Counted from the first letter of the stretch, positions 1-11,639 are shown. The stretch is 64,000 nucleotides of DNA from Gnetum montanum (GCA_015680685.1 MNCI01020752.1:71711-135710), one strand, 5' to 3'. The notes: generated by a model from the sequence alone, not told the origin. Program-made: numbers and translations.

Positions 1-1020
1 AGTCATTTTTGTAATACTCTCCTAAGCAACTTTTGAATTTAAAAGGAAAAACAAATTTTCCATCCTTCCAAAAAATATATGAAAAAGCTTGATGTAAATT
101 TTTATTAATTTTAAATAAATTCTCAAAATTAGAAATTAACTTTTAATTTTTTTTTTCTTTGTATTCAAACCATAGGGGTTACAAGCTTCATTCCAAGTAA
201 TCCATTTACCATGCATATGCAAAGAAGAAACTATAGTGATATCAAATCTACTCTAACCAGTACATAATTTAGATGCATTAGTAGCCCAAACTCCTTCATT
301 AAAAGGAAGTTACCATAAGCTAATTTGCTTAAGCATATCTTCTAAAATTGTAATATGATTGCAATTCTAATATTTACTAAGCTTGCACAATGTCTTCCAA
401 ATTTGTTTAAAAATTGAAGAACTAGGAATAGAAATGGCTTAAAAAAAAAGTAGTGAAGAAAGTTATGAAAAGACCCTATGTTATCATTCTTAGGTTTTCC
501 TTGCATAAAGTTTGTTTCTTAAAAGGAGCATCCAAACATTGTGTTTATTAATGGACTTTTCAATCCATTTTTCTATAAGAGAAATACCTTGGTTATAACA
601 ATTAATGAGGCTAAGTTCTCCATTTATCTTGCTACTAGTGCAAATATTCCAAGCACCTATAGGAACACCTTTTCTATGTTACTTAGCACACCGACGATAC
701 TAATCGATAATACGATCAATTCTCTCATAAGAAGTTTAAAAATTAGTCCAATAAGTGAAGTAATAAACATGAGTGAATTGAAGCATTTGCATAATACCTA
801 AAACTTTAGTAGAAAGGGTGAGTTTTTTTATTTATTTATCAAGTTTTTTTTTCAATATTATCAACTACATAACTCCACAACATAATCAAATTAGGTTCAA
901 AAGAATAAGGTATTCCTATAATCTTGACATTTTGTTTAAAGATCTTTTAAAGCTTGAAAGTAATTGACTCATTGATATTATCATTACAATAAACAAAAAA
1001 GTCACTTCATGTGAATAATA
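1..1020 (-). mobile_element. LINE (L1-type) ORF2 3'-end relic
   Basis: On the minus strand, broken frames read like the region downstream of the RT core in plant L1 ORF2. Around 820-700 there is a lysine-rich stretch with 'LSTKVLGIMQMLQF', then a segment ending in 'YERIDRII' (around 700), then 'VPIGAWNICTSSKINGELSL' (670-610), and near 300-180 'NEGVWATNASKLC' and 'WITWNEACNPYGLN'. This order matches the post-RT linker of plant non-LTR elements. Several stops and frameshifts interrupt it, so it is dead. The 5' part (endonuclease, RT core) and a poly-A tail are not seen; the element runs off the left edge. Assignment is by motif order, not by a search. Confidence 0.6.
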
Positions 1021-1037
1021 TACAAGCATTTCATAGA

Positions 1038-1112
1038 GGTCCCTACTAGTTCAATGGTAGAGTCCTTCAATATTGTGTTGGTAGTTACAAGTTTAATTCT
1101 AGATATCCCACC
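1038..1112 (+). repeat. tRNA-like SINE head (degenerate)
   Basis: The segment has pol III box A-like 'TAGTTCAATGGTAGAG' and, about 35 bases on, box B-like 'AGTTTAATTCT'. The order and spacing are those of a tRNA or tRNA-derived SINE head. The acceptor and T-arm stems do not pair well, so it is not a functional tRNA. No clear tail or target-site duplication is seen. It lies between the LINE relic and element A. Confidence 0.35.
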
Positions 1113-1296
1113 TATTCAATATTAGAAAGAATAAAAGACATTTCATCACTTAACCTCTACATTTATTAGATGAATTGTATGAATTATAACTTATATGGAA
1201 GAGTGGTCAAGCTATGGACATAAGAATTACCTTTAATCATGGCTTATCCTAAAGAGTGGTGCATATGTGGGCCTACCTCATTAGTTGATTAGGAGG

Positions 1297-2171
1297 TGAT
1301 GAGTCATGTTTTGTAGGGCCCCAATATTGGATATTCAATATTAGAGCTGTGATGTTGGGTATCCAATATCAGGGCACTACCTCCAATGTTGGGGATCCAA
1401 TATCACCCTTTCCATGCTAGCCTATAAATACAACACTTGGGTGCACGGTTGAGATATAGATAGATTTATAGATTCTAATAGATTTCAAGTTCTATCAGTT
1501 TCTAGTGCATGCCCAAAATGTGATGTTAAGTGATTATATGACATCCTTATTCAAGTGTGATGTACTTGGACATGTTACATGTTCGACAATAAAGATCAAG
1601 ATTACTCCCATTATTGTAGCATCTAGTTAGCTTTATTATTGTTTTTAATTACTTATATGCTTACTATTTTCCTTACTTGATGTTTATAGTTTATGACTCT
1701 TTATTATTTTTTGTCATTAAGTGGAATGAGATGACTAATTGCAAGCCCTTAAGTGTAACTACTTGTTAACCCAGTAGTGTTATTGTTTGGTACACCTAGT
1801 AATCATATGCTTGGTTATCCTATTAGTATTTGCACGAAGTCCAAGGCATGTACGGAAAGTTAGGAATGAATACTCATCACACATAGGCTAATTAGACTTT
1901 ACTTTTCCATTGTTAATTAGATTAATTAATTAATTTCTTTATTATCATTCGGAGTCTCTTAGGGCTGAACAACATTAAGAATCATATGCTTTACTCTAGA
2001 CTAAACCATATGTGATAAAGCTACCACTAGTCCAAGTGGGAAGCCAGCAAACTACAATTAAGACATAATGATCTAAATGCACAACTAGGCCCATCCATGG
2101 AATTCAACTATATCATGCATGAATGCTTGTGATTCATATGGTTGGGTGTAGGGGTACCTAGCTACTCATCA
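1297..2171 (+). repeat. 5' LTR of element A
   Basis: 875 bp, from TGATGAG to CTCATCA. U3 carries three spaced inverted-repeat units built on CCAATATC/GATATTGG (about 1320-1410), followed by the TATA box TATAAATA at 1423-1430. It pairs with 8686-9432, which lacks about 130 bp found here at about 1447-1587. The final 200 bases of the two copies differ at many sites. Confidence 0.85.
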
Positions 2172-2172
2172 T

Positions 2173-2190
2173 TGGCATCATTGCTGGGGA
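2173..2190 (+). other. Primer binding site (tRNA-Asp) of element A
   Basis: TGGCATCATTGCTGGGGA lies one base past the LTR end. It matches the complement of the plant tRNA-Asp 3' end (TGGCGCCGTTGCCGGGGA) at 14 of 18 positions. All four mismatches are transitions at CG or CHG contexts. The tRNA sequence is from memory; the alignment is visible in the window. Confidence 0.75.
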
Positions 2191-2297
2191 TGGTGCTAGT
2201 TATTTAGATTAGTTATATTATACACGATTGCTATAAATGCATTAATGATTTATCTTTCAGAAAAATATTAAATCACATACATCATAAACCAATAATA

Positions 2298-4675
2298 ATG
2301 TCTCTTTCACAAGGAAGTGATAATGCATTATATGGAGAGAACATTCATTGGAGGACTAATGAGATGTACATTGAAGAAAATTGGAGTGACCAACCTCATG
2401 CAGGGGTTTCATATGTTCATGACCATCTTGACTACACTCAAGGAGTACATTCACCTAAGGTAGATAATCATAGAGAAGATGAAGTAATTCCTAGACCAAG
2501 GGAGGCTTGAAGGCCTAGGACCTTCTCAAAACCTAGAAAATATCAATCAAGGGACCATGATGAACATCATAGAAGCCATGGTAGTCCTCCCAATTTCTCA
2601 TCTTCCTCTTCCTCTTCAACATTTGGTTTTGACAAAGATGAACATAGGTATAGAGACAAAGCTCCACTATGGGGTTGAAATAGAAATAGAAATTGAAACT
2701 ATGGGAAAAATCAAAGACATCAAAATGAACATAGATAAAATCATCATAATTAGACAAATAGAAATATAAATTTTCACCATGACATGTTTGATGATGGTCA
2801 ACCCTTTTTGGCCAATAAGATCATGATGTAGATCATAGAGGTAGTGAAAATACCCCATGGGCATCATAAGGAAAGTGGCATCAAAAGGCTTAATATGAAT
2901 AATATCCCTAAATTTACGAGAGGCTATGATTCTGATCCAAAACATCATTTACAAGCCTTTTATGATGCCTGTGTCTTACAAAACATTGAAAGTGGATGGA
3001 AAAATCTTAAGCTATTTCCTAGGACACTAATAAATAAAGCCAAAGTATGGTATAGATCATTGAAACCAAATTCATTCCATCTATGGTCCATAGTCTTGGA
3101 ACTTTTCAATGAAAAATACCAAACTTATGCAAGGGTGTCCCACCTATGAAACCGAATCCATGGATGGAAACAAGAATAATGTGATCCCTTGGATATGGCT
3201 CTATATAGATATTATTCTCTACTGAATAGATGCTTAGGCTATGGTTTCTCTCAAAAAGGGAAACTTTTCCACATCATAGATGGTCTTGATAGTCAAACAA
3301 GAAAGACCCTTGGGATGTATGCTCAAGGTCAATTATATGAACTAGGAACCCATCAGATCTAAAAGCTAATCAAGTGTATGGAGAAAGAAGAAGGAGAGCT
3401 ATGTAAATGGAATAATGTTGAGAAATATCATTGTGACCCAACTCAGCAAAAGTAAAAGGTTTACATCTATGATAATGGAAAAGAGGTAGCTCTTGATGAA
3501 GTGATTTCACAACAAACCTTGTCAATAACAAAGCCTATCGATGAGCTTGAAGCAAGGTTAGACAAGATGTTAGAATGGATAAATGAGAAAGTTACAACTT
3601 TCATAGAAACCGTAGAGGAAATCATAATGCAAAACAAATTAAGTGATCACAAAAAAAGAAGGAAAAAGAACTAGGAAATAGCTAGGAACACTTATTGACA
3701 AAAAGGGAAAATGGATGTGGAAGCCAAGGCTATAGACTTAACCACAAAAGAAGATGATGGATGTGACATTTGCATATATGATCATTTGAAGGGCTATTGC
3801 CTAGTCATGTTACATCTACATGAGTATTGGACTTTTGCATTGAATCCCAAGTTCATACAAAAGAAAATGCCTAGGAAATTACCTTTATTACAAGGTAATT
3901 ATAGATAGTCCTACAACCAACCATACTATCCTAGTGGGACTCCTTATTAGCCTCAAAACTACTATCATCCAATGTTATGGAAAAACCCATAGTTGTGGAG
4001 GTGACCATCATCAAACCAATCCTATCCTTACTGCTAGTTGAAACCATATGGATATTATGTTCAACAACATGTTTCCTTGACTCATTCTACTTCCTCTACC
4101 TCAAATTGCTACAACCACTCTCTTGAATATCATTGACCTACGAAATATTCTAAAGGCTGACCATCTCGCCCCTCTCATCCTCCATCATATCCTCAATATT
4201 CTCATACTTCTCTCCATCACATGCCATAGCCAACAACATAGGAAGTTTTAGCACCACAACATTAGCAAAAGGATGTCACTTATGCTATGAACATACATAG
4301 ACATGATAATGCCAATAGGTCCTTGCCACAATCTTGGATCCCATGCATACGCACAACACTTATGAACCTACTAACTCATCCAAACCAGCACAATTCCAAT
4401 CAAGTGTAACATCCTTCCTTTCACAACCAATGTCCTCCAATCCTATGCAAACACCAACATCCATCATTACTCCAAGACCTACCAGAAATAATGAACCTAG
4501 AATCATGGAGAGAAAAATAAATCCATGCATAACTAATCATGATAAAGGATGTAGTCATGTTCCAGACGATAGCGAAGTTCACACAACCCATACTCTAATC
4601 CACCATACATTTAACAACCAAGTGTATGAGCAACAACCCACCTATGTAGCTACTAGTACATTAGAAGACACCTAG
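2298..4675 (+). pseudogene. gag relic of element A
   Basis: Broken Gag. It begins at ATG 2298 with a charged, serine-rich N-terminus. The open block 2844-3149 holds the capsid-like 'retrotrans_gag' pattern: a DP-x-H-L motif, 'KLFPRTL', then a 'VWYRSL' segment and a 'LF-x4-Y' end. A CX2CX3HX4C knuckle (CDIC...H....C) starts at 3762, in the block 3711-3908. This spacing is the one used by Athila/Tat Gag. A tyrosine/proline/serine-rich tail follows to about 4675. At least six stops and several shifts break the frame. The homologous block in element F starts at 31739. The protein would have packaged the element's RNA. Confidence 0.7.
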
Positions 4676-4767
4676 TGACTTGAAAATAAAAGTGTAACAT
4701 TGTTTCATAAATGCATGAAGCCTACCTATACTCTTATTAATTCTTATCATGGTTAAGTGCTTAGTCA

Positions 4768-4784
4768 TGGGGGAAATGCCCCCA
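4768..4784 (+). other. G-tract hairpin, possible central polypurine tract
   Basis: TGGGGGAAATGCCCCCA is a 6-bp stem with a 5-base loop, just after gag. The left arm and its context (tcaTGGGGG) resemble the 3' polypurine tract of element F (atcatgggggta). Element F keeps a shorter version at the equivalent place (34492-34507). Function is inferred only. Confidence 0.35.
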
Positions 4785-4789
4785 TCCTA

Positions 4790-6230
4790 ACATTCAGAAT
4801 TAATAGCTATTTTTCATCTTTTTGTTTTATAATTTTTTATCATTTTCTCATTTCTTGATATAAATTTTTCATAATCTTTTCAACTTTTTCCACATTTTAT
4901 TTTCATTTACTTTGCCAATAATCTTGCTTGTGAATAAAATGACATCACGTAGCTCATTGAGGTGAGGTTTTCTCTATGTTGTCATGTCATGAGGAACTAA
5001 TTATTTGGACAATGAGACCACACCATTCATTCACCCATTTCATTAATAAGTGATTCTTACCATGGTCATAATGATATTATTTTTTATTATCAAACTAAGA
5101 ATAAATTTGTAATCATTATGCTTGGACAGAAAAGTGAAGGACCAAGTGGGAATGGGAAGGATGTGACATCAAGGGGATTTGTGGATGTCTTTGACAACTT
5201 CTATACATTCTATCATGTTGCCAAGGTTGTAATTATATCCTTGTAGTTCTAACGAAAAATGGGAGTAAGAGTAAAATAAGTGATACCTTATCATGCCACT
5301 AGAAAGACATGTTACCCATGCCTAAAGGTAGTCCTTTGGTAAGGTTGACATAGATAAGAATATAATAAAAGGGCAATAAATAAATTTTTAAGGATTCCAC
5401 TGGAAAGAAATGTCACCCATACTTGAAGGTTGGTAGCTTCTCAAAATTTCCATCAAAAAACAAAAGAAGAAAAAGGAGTGTGCCATGAATAAACTCCTCC
5501 CTTGGACAAAACATCAAGTGATGCTACTGTTTGCAAGTATGATAGTCTTATGGTTGTCAAATGAAGATGTGAAACAATGTGATTTCATTGGAACATCATA
5601 TGGACTTAGTTTAAATCTTAGGAAGAATGGATAATGATTACATAACCATTAATAACACACAAGGATTCATTATGCCTATGGTAAGGCATCTCACATTACA
5701 ATTTCTACAATTCTTTCTAAAATCTATTTCATCTCACTATCCATATGATCATAACTTGTGGTTTTTTGTACCATACAGTTATTTTCTCAAATTGGTGGTT
5801 TTAATATGTGTGTTTTGTTTAATAGGTATGTGTTGCATTCAACTCCTTTGCTGCCTATGAACATTTTTAGGTGTGGTTATACAAGGGCATTATGGGCAAG
5901 AGCCTACTTTGGGGAGGACTAACTTGTATAACCATTGTAACTTATATTTTTTTGGCACAACCGTACCATCTTGAACCTTCCAAATGCATAAATGATAAAA
6001 TCAAAAACATCCCTTATCACATAACCAATCCATTCTATATCATGAATCCAATACCCCATTTCTTACACCTTCTAAAGGTTTTAATCCCTATGATTCCATG
6101 TTCTAATACTACCGATGCCTAAATATGACTTCTCACTTATTCCAAAACTTTAGATTTTACATGAAACCTTCTAACTAATCATAGAGCTTTATTTTCCATG
6201 TTGAATTTCCTCATAATATGAAATTTCAAA
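4790..6230 (+). other. Non-coding stretch between gag and the internal promoter-like block
   Basis: About 1.4 kb with no recognised pol motif. Parts are shared with element F (for example the context of 'accaagtgggaatg' at 5140 and 34915), so it belongs to the element family and is not a later insertion. Short open frames at 5627-5860 and 5871-6122 show no domain and I do not call them genes. Confidence 0.5.
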
Positions 6231-6231
6231 A

Positions 6232-6308
6232 CCCCAATATTGACTACTTTATATTAGGTGGAAGTCAATATCAGATACCCAATATCGGGTCCATAAAAAT
6301 CTATAAAT
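6232..6308 (+). promoter_or_regulatory. Internal U3-like block with TATA box
   Basis: This block repeats the architecture of the LTR U3: 'CCCCAATATTG', a spacer, 'CAATATCAGATACCCAATATC', then 'CTATAAATAGG' with TATA at 6302-6308. The 5' LTR has the same parts in the same order before its TATA box at 1423. It lies about 535 bp upstream of the envelope-position ORF (ATG 6842). It may have been a second promoter. This is inferred from sequence resemblance only. Confidence 0.45.
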
Positions 6309-6487
6309 AGGACCCTTGTGATGTTCAAAAAATTCATAATCGTTAATTGAATCTAGGGGATTTTTTGCATTTTTCTCTCTCGACTAAGAGCTTTTCCTAA
6401 CCAAGTTCCACATGTGATATCTTACTCCATGCCTCTTCAATTTTCATGGTTTTTGAACATATTTGATTCTAGAGTGTCCAATTTAGT

Positions 6488-6499
6488 TGGGGGAGGGAT
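6488..6499 (+). other. Second internal polypurine tract of element A
   Basis: TGGGGGAGGGAT, a purine run resembling the 3' polypurine tract. G-rich tracts between pol and the 3' ORF are known from Athila-type elements. Role is inferred. Confidence 0.3.
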
Positions 6500-6841
6500 A
6501 CTTGTGCCAATTTTTTCAAATTTGCTATCCCTTGAAAGGTATTATAAGGGTAAGAATGTTAAAAACCTTAAGTATTTTAATGAATAATCAATCATATGTA
6601 CATTAGAATCTCTAATTTTCTCACCCAAGGGACAATTGTTATTATAAGCCATACATAAGGAAAACGAAGCCAATTGCAAAGACTCATAAACGAAGTTAAC
6701 ACTTTTTGGGCATTTTTCTTGAAATTTTTCTAACTCTACAATCACATGAGCCAAGAACTTAATGGAACTAAGATAATGGATAAGGAATAAACCTATTGAT
6801 GGAAAACAACCTAGGAACACTAAATCCTTGATTGATTGTAG

Positions 6842-8498
6842 ATGGCCCCAAAAAGAGGCGGAGAAGAAGGACCTTTTCAAGATGAAAGAAAAGGCTTGAG
6901 ATGTGGAAAAGGATAATTAGGAGAACAAGGCCCACCAATTAAGCTTAATACATAGGAGGCTCTATTTGTTTGCATTCATCGAGAGGCTCCTACTATAGGG
7001 TAGTTGGTCCAACTAGAGACCACAAAACCATAGGTTTAAGTGCACAAAAAATGCCTCATATTGTTCCAAGAATGCCTTCAAGCCATCCATGAGTGATCCA
7101 TGTTGATCATGATCATCGTGGAAATGAACTTTAGGATATTCATGGAATTTGTTCCTAAGAGGGTTATAACTCAGGTTCAAGCATCACCTCTATGGAAGAT
7201 CCTCTCTAGAAGTGGGGAATGGTACCTTGGTGAGATGTACCAATTTTGGAATACTAAAGAATAAGGAACTACTATCAACATTAGTGGAGTCTCTATCTCT
7301 TTTTTACTTAAGACCATTGTAGAGGCTTTGAACATACCTAATGTGGAGGCCAATGTAGCACATCTATCCATAAGGTCTAATGCAAAACCAAGAAATTGTG
7401 GCTGAAGTGGGCATACAACAAAGAAAAGAAAATATACAATGTGTTAACTCTAGAAGAGAGGATTTACTTAAAAATAGGTGCATACCACCTCTTCCCAACT
7501 ATAGGGCTCAACAAAATATCAACTTATGCAACCAAAGAAAGTGCAATCTTCATATGCAAACATAATGTCAATCTTGCCCAATTGTACTTCATGGGAATTC
7601 AAAGGTGGTTTGAGGAAAGAAAGAAAAGAAATTCAACACTTCCATTTCCTTGCCTAATTGGAAAGCTATGCAATCATGTCAAAATCCTGGGTTACACCAA
7701 TGATGTTCCCAAGAGGGATTAGAATTCTTCTTTCTTTGAGTTGCTCAAACTAGCAACACCTAGGAAAGACCTTGGTGATGAAAAAGAACAAGAACTAGAG
7801 AAGGAGTCGAAACAAGAATAAGAAAAGAAGCTCGAGTAAGAACTAGTGCAATGCTAAGAGCCAAAAGATCCACTGCCACAACCACAAGACTATATGCCCA
7901 CAATGAGCCATTTGTAGAGAATAGATGAAACTCTTACTTAGGGAAGTACAGATGAATCAAACCTCTTCTAATTCATCAATGATTCCATGAAACCTATAGT
8001 TTCTACCAATCCATTATGGGAATATATTTCTTTGCAATTAGGAGGAGAAACTTAGTGGTGCTTGAAATAAATCTTTGTAAATGCTGCATCTTTTCAAGAG
8101 TTTGCAGATAGGAAAATTGCTCTATAAAAACTCCACATGGAAAACTCAGAACTAGAAACAATTAAGGCTTGCTACCATGGGAAAAGAGATGGATCCTTAG
8201 ACCTGGCTAAAAGATTAACATATTATCATGAACTAAAAGAAAAGGCCAGAGATTTCAAGAAGGAACAATGGTAGTTCGTAGCATGGTACATGAAAGCAAA
8301 TCAAATTCTCTTGTAGTTGCCATGTCTGTGGGATGTATTGATTATAGCACATATTAGCTCTTCAACCTAGATGGTACAAGATCCAAGAATAGTGAAGGAG
8401 AAGTTGTAAGCACTCCTGAATTGCTATAAATTCCAAAAGCTTGATGACAAGGGGAAGTGGCCCATGGAAGAGCGACCACCTTCAAAAACTACATGAGC
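6842..8498 (+). pseudogene. Envelope-position ORF relic ('putative plant transposon protein' type)
   Basis: Broken frame starting ATG 6842 (MAPKRGGEEG...), a start typical of the extra 3' ORF of Athila-like elements. The best-kept block, 7396-7722, reads through 108 codons and includes 'LTLEERIYLKIG' and 'FPCLIGKLCNHV', which resemble the plant transposon-associated domain that ends in an 'LI..LC...GV' motif. A Glu/Lys-rich, probably coiled-coil segment follows (about 7770-7860), then 'AKRLTYYHELKEKARDFKKE' near 8205. Many stops are present. No membrane segment or glycoprotein signature is seen, so an envelope function is not supported. Element F keeps only the N-terminal part. Confidence 0.5.
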
Positions 8499-8676
8499 TT
8501 CACCGATTTTGTTGTTTTTTCATGATGTGTCCATTTTTTGTAAAATAACTTTACATCATGAAGGAGTCAATTTGTGTGCTTATTTAAGTCAATCAATAAT
8601 CTCATACCTTCTTAATATTTTTTGAAGAAATTGTTCCTCATTTTTGTTTAACTTGAGGATGAGTTTTCATTTAGTT

Positions 8677-8685
8677 GTGGGGGTA
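8677..8685 (+). other. 3' polypurine tract of element A
   Basis: GTGGGGGTA lies immediately before the 3' LTR start TGATAAG. Element F has the same tract (ATGGGGGTA) before its 3' LTR. Confidence 0.7.
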
Positions 8686-9432
8686 TGATAAGACATGTTT
8701 TGCAAGGCCTCAATATCGAGTATCCAATATCAGAGCCAAGATGTTAAGTATTTGATATTAGGGCATAAATTTCAATGTCGAGGATCTGATATTGTCCCTT
8801 CCATGCTAGCCTATAAATACAACACTTGGGTGCATGATTACTCTTGGCAATAAAGATCAAGATTACTTTCATCATTGTAGCATTCACTTAGCTTTATTAT
8901 TGTTTTTAATTGCTTAAATGCTTACTATTTTCCTTAGTTAATGCTTATCATTTATTACTATTTATCATTTTTTGTCATTAAGTGAAATGAGTACGACTAA
9001 TTGCAAGCACTTAAGTATAACTACTTGGTAATCCAGTAGTGTTATCATTTGGTATGCCTAGTAACAATATGATTGATAATCCTAGTGGTAGTTGCATGAA
9101 GTCCAAGGCATGTACAGGAGGTTAGAAACAAATATTTATCTCACATAGGCTAGTTAGAAATTACTTTCTATTGTTACTCAGATTAAACAATTAATTTCTT
9201 TATTCTTAGTAGGAGTAGGTTAGGGTAGAACAATATCAAGAATCATATGCCTCACTCTAGGCCAAATCATACATGATAAACCTACCACTTGGCCAAGTGG
9301 AAAGACAACAAACTATGATCAAGACATCATGATCTAGATGCACACTTAGTCCCATCCATGAAATTCAATTGGATCATGCATGAACACTTGTGATTCATAT
9401 GGTTGGGCATAGGGGTACCTAGCCGCTCATTA
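8686..9432 (+). repeat. 3' LTR of element A
   Basis: 747 bp. TATA at 8812-8819. U3 inverted repeats are kept in degenerate form, and a roughly 130-bp part of R/U5 is missing relative to the 5' LTR. It ends TCATTA (CA changed to TA) and is followed by the target duplication GGAGG at 9433-9437. Confidence 0.85.
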
Positions 9433-9683
9433 GGAGGCTTATGAAACATAGTGGAAGTGAAAATGTTTGTAGTAACAAAATTTTAACTATTGTACTAGAA
9501 AACATTATTGCTCATGATGAAGTTTAAACTCACAACTTAGACTTGTATAAACTATCATGTCATGCACATGAACATAAAATGAGCTTTAGCTATCAGGCAT
9601 TCATATAAGCCGTGATACAAGTTTTGGGTAGTTGAGCTATAGCCTATGAATGTTATTCATATTTCATTATAGTTGTTGCATTA

Positions 9684-10080
9684 TGTTGGGAAGATGATAG
9701 AAACAAATGATCCACTTAACAATTAAAAATAAAGAGAAAAACAAAATAAAAAATATATACATGATAAAACTCTAAAATGTGAAGGGAAATATCCATGGGG
9801 CAAGGCAAAAAAATTTTATGTAGGATGAATTAATGAATATAATGCTTCTATTACTCTATGTAATTGCACATAACAAGCTCACACTATGCCTGTATTTATA
9901 GCACATACTCTCTTGATTTTTTGGTGCTTAACTTTAGTAATGCCTAGATTACCATGTAAAAAAAAACCAAAGAGGAAAACATAAATTCTCAAAAAAAAAA
10001 AAAAAAAAAACCAAAAAACCAAAAAGGAAAACATCAAATAGAGGGAAGGAAACATAAGATAACTTATTGTTAACTCAACA
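9684..10080 (-). repeat. 3' LTR of element B
   Basis: 397 bp; the plus strand runs from TGTTGGG to CTCAACA. It keeps about 190 bp that the 5' LTR has lost. It contains a run of about 20 A at about 9991-10010. Confidence 0.8.
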
Positions 10081-10099
10081 ATCTCCACCTTGACAATAG

Positions 10100-10690
10100 G
10101 ATCACTTTACCTTGTTCAAATATTTTCATCATCGTTTTTGCAAGCCTAAAATGTCCAAGCATGAAATGAATTTCTTTAATAATACTAGCTTTGTTAATAT
10201 GTTTACACAATTTTGATATGCATGAATTTTCTCATCTAATACTTCTCATTTAATAACCTATCCTATCTAACGATATTTGGTGCGAATATATTTTGTTCTA
10301 CTATAATGAATTGGATTCTTGACTAAATATATGGAAATTTGATTATCATAAAATATTTTTACTTTTTCCTTTTTTTTATGTGCAACTCATCTAGTATGTC
10401 CTACAACCAACCAAATTTCTTACAAGATTTTTTAGCATCCATGTATTATGCTTTAGTGGTAGATAATGCTACAACAAATAGTAATTTTGATTTCTAAATA
10501 ATTAGACTTTCTACAAGAGTAAAGACATAAGTTGTGGTAGATTGGCTTTTATCTAAGTCACCTACATAATCATAAACAACAAAATCCATAATCTCATTGT
10601 TTCTTTATTATATGTGATATACTAATTCTCAATGTCCTTTAAATAATGAAGCATCAATTTCATTGCATCCCAATAACCTTTACTAGGATT
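10100..10690 (-). pseudogene. RNase H end of copia pol (element B)
   Basis: Broken minus-strand frames match the end of copia Pol: 'NPSKGYWDAMKLMLHYLKD' near 10690-10625, the RNase H region with the 'LFVVALSTTKA' type segment (10450 region), and a tail before the polypurine tract. Stops are frequent. The homologous RT-side sequence resumes at 11640 beyond the inserted LTR. Confidence 0.65.
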
Positions 10691-10696
10691 TATCAT

Positions 10697-11608
10697 TGAT
10701 GAGTGGCTGGGTATCCCAACACTCTACTATACAAGTCATGAGTGCACACATGTGACTAGATCATAATCTATGGATGGACAATGTATGTATGCTAGAAGTT
10801 GATAACATGTTCATGATCATTGTATTCCCACTTTGAGTTAGTGAAGTGCAAGTGTATGGTTTACCTCTAAGTGAGGCATATGAAATATTCATGTTGTTGG
10901 CTTATGTTGCCCCTAAGTGCAAACATAATGAAAGTGGGAATAGAATCTAAATCTAAGTGATAATAAAAATGCAAGTCAATTCTATCCTATGGTAATGAGC
11001 AGCCATTCCTAGCTTGTTGTACATGTCTTGGGCTTATGTAATCATTATTGGGTTACCAAGTATTATGCTACTAGGCAAACTAAGCAATAACACTATTAGG
11101 ATTACTAAAAAATTATACTTATATGCTCGAAACTAGTTGTACTTATTATACCTTACTAATGAACATGGAAAAGTAAAGTGCTTAAGAAGTGTAGAAGACT
11201 ATGCTAAAGTAAGCATATTAAAGAAATGAAAATTAAACCAAGTAAAGAAATTAGCTAGGTAAAACAAAGAAACTAATCAAATGCTACAATGGTAGTAAAC
11301 AATCTTGATCTTTATTACCATTCATGAACTATGCTCAAGTACAATCAACTTGAATAAACATTTTATTCAACTGTTCAATGCCACACTATAGGCATTCACT
11401 TTATTACTAAGTGTAAACTACAGAAAAAAACTGTAAGAGTTTCACTAAGAGTGGAATGAAAGTTGTTTGTTGGTGTGACAAAGTATTGGTATTTATGGGG
11501 GTGAACAAGATCCACTACATTACATCAATGATGATGTATGTAGAGTTGCAATGTCATAGATATGATATCATAAATGCGATATTGTAGATACAATATCATG
11601 GCTCATCA
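10697..11608 (-). repeat. Solo LTR related to elements A and F
   Basis: 912 bp running TGATGAG to CTCATCA on the minus strand. It shares the U5 phrase 'AATAAAGATCAAGATT' and the terminal block with the LTRs of A and F. U3 carries ATATTGT-AGAT-ACAATAT, a perfect 7-bp-arm palindrome (about 11578-11597). A TATA-like element lies near 11490. No internal region or partner LTR is present, so it probably arose by LTR-LTR recombination. No exact 5-bp duplication is found (ATCAT versus AAAAT). A 12-bp near-repeat, TAGGATTTATCA / TAGGTTTTATCA, lies just outside both ends. Confidence 0.7.
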
Positions 11609-11639
11609 AAAATAGGTTTTATCAGTCATAAATTTACTG

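Larger units (their letters stand above)
1297..9432 (+). mobile_element. Athila-like Ty3/gypsy retrotransposon A (non-autonomous)
   Basis: A complete but decayed LTR element. It has a 5' LTR, a tRNA-Asp primer site at 2173-2190, a gag relic, an ORF in the envelope position, a G-rich polypurine tract ending at 8685, and a 3' LTR. The 5-bp duplication GGAGG flanks it at 1292-1296 and 9433-9437. The 3' LTR ends TA rather than CA. The CX2CX3HX4C knuckle, tRNA-Asp primer and 3' extra ORF point to the Athila/Tat branch. No protease, RT, RNase H or integrase motif is visible between gag (ending near 4675) and the 3' ORF (starting 6842), so the element looks non-autonomous. F at 30760-37519 is a relative with the same plan. 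Confidence 0.85.

Noticed and set aside
541-801. 86-codon plus-strand ORF
   Set aside because: It is the complement of the LINE ORF2 relic, whose minus-strand frames match known motifs.
1038-1112. Functional tRNA gene
   Set aside because: Box A and B are present, but the acceptor and T stems do not pair.
6542-6880. 112-codon minus-strand ORF
   Set aside because: It lies opposite the leader and start of the envelope-position ORF of element A and has no recognisable domain; most likely a chance antisense frame.
9991-10010. Poly-A run as the tail of a processed pseudogene
   Set aside because: It lies inside the 3' LTR of copia B with LTR sequence on both sides and no coding relic before it.
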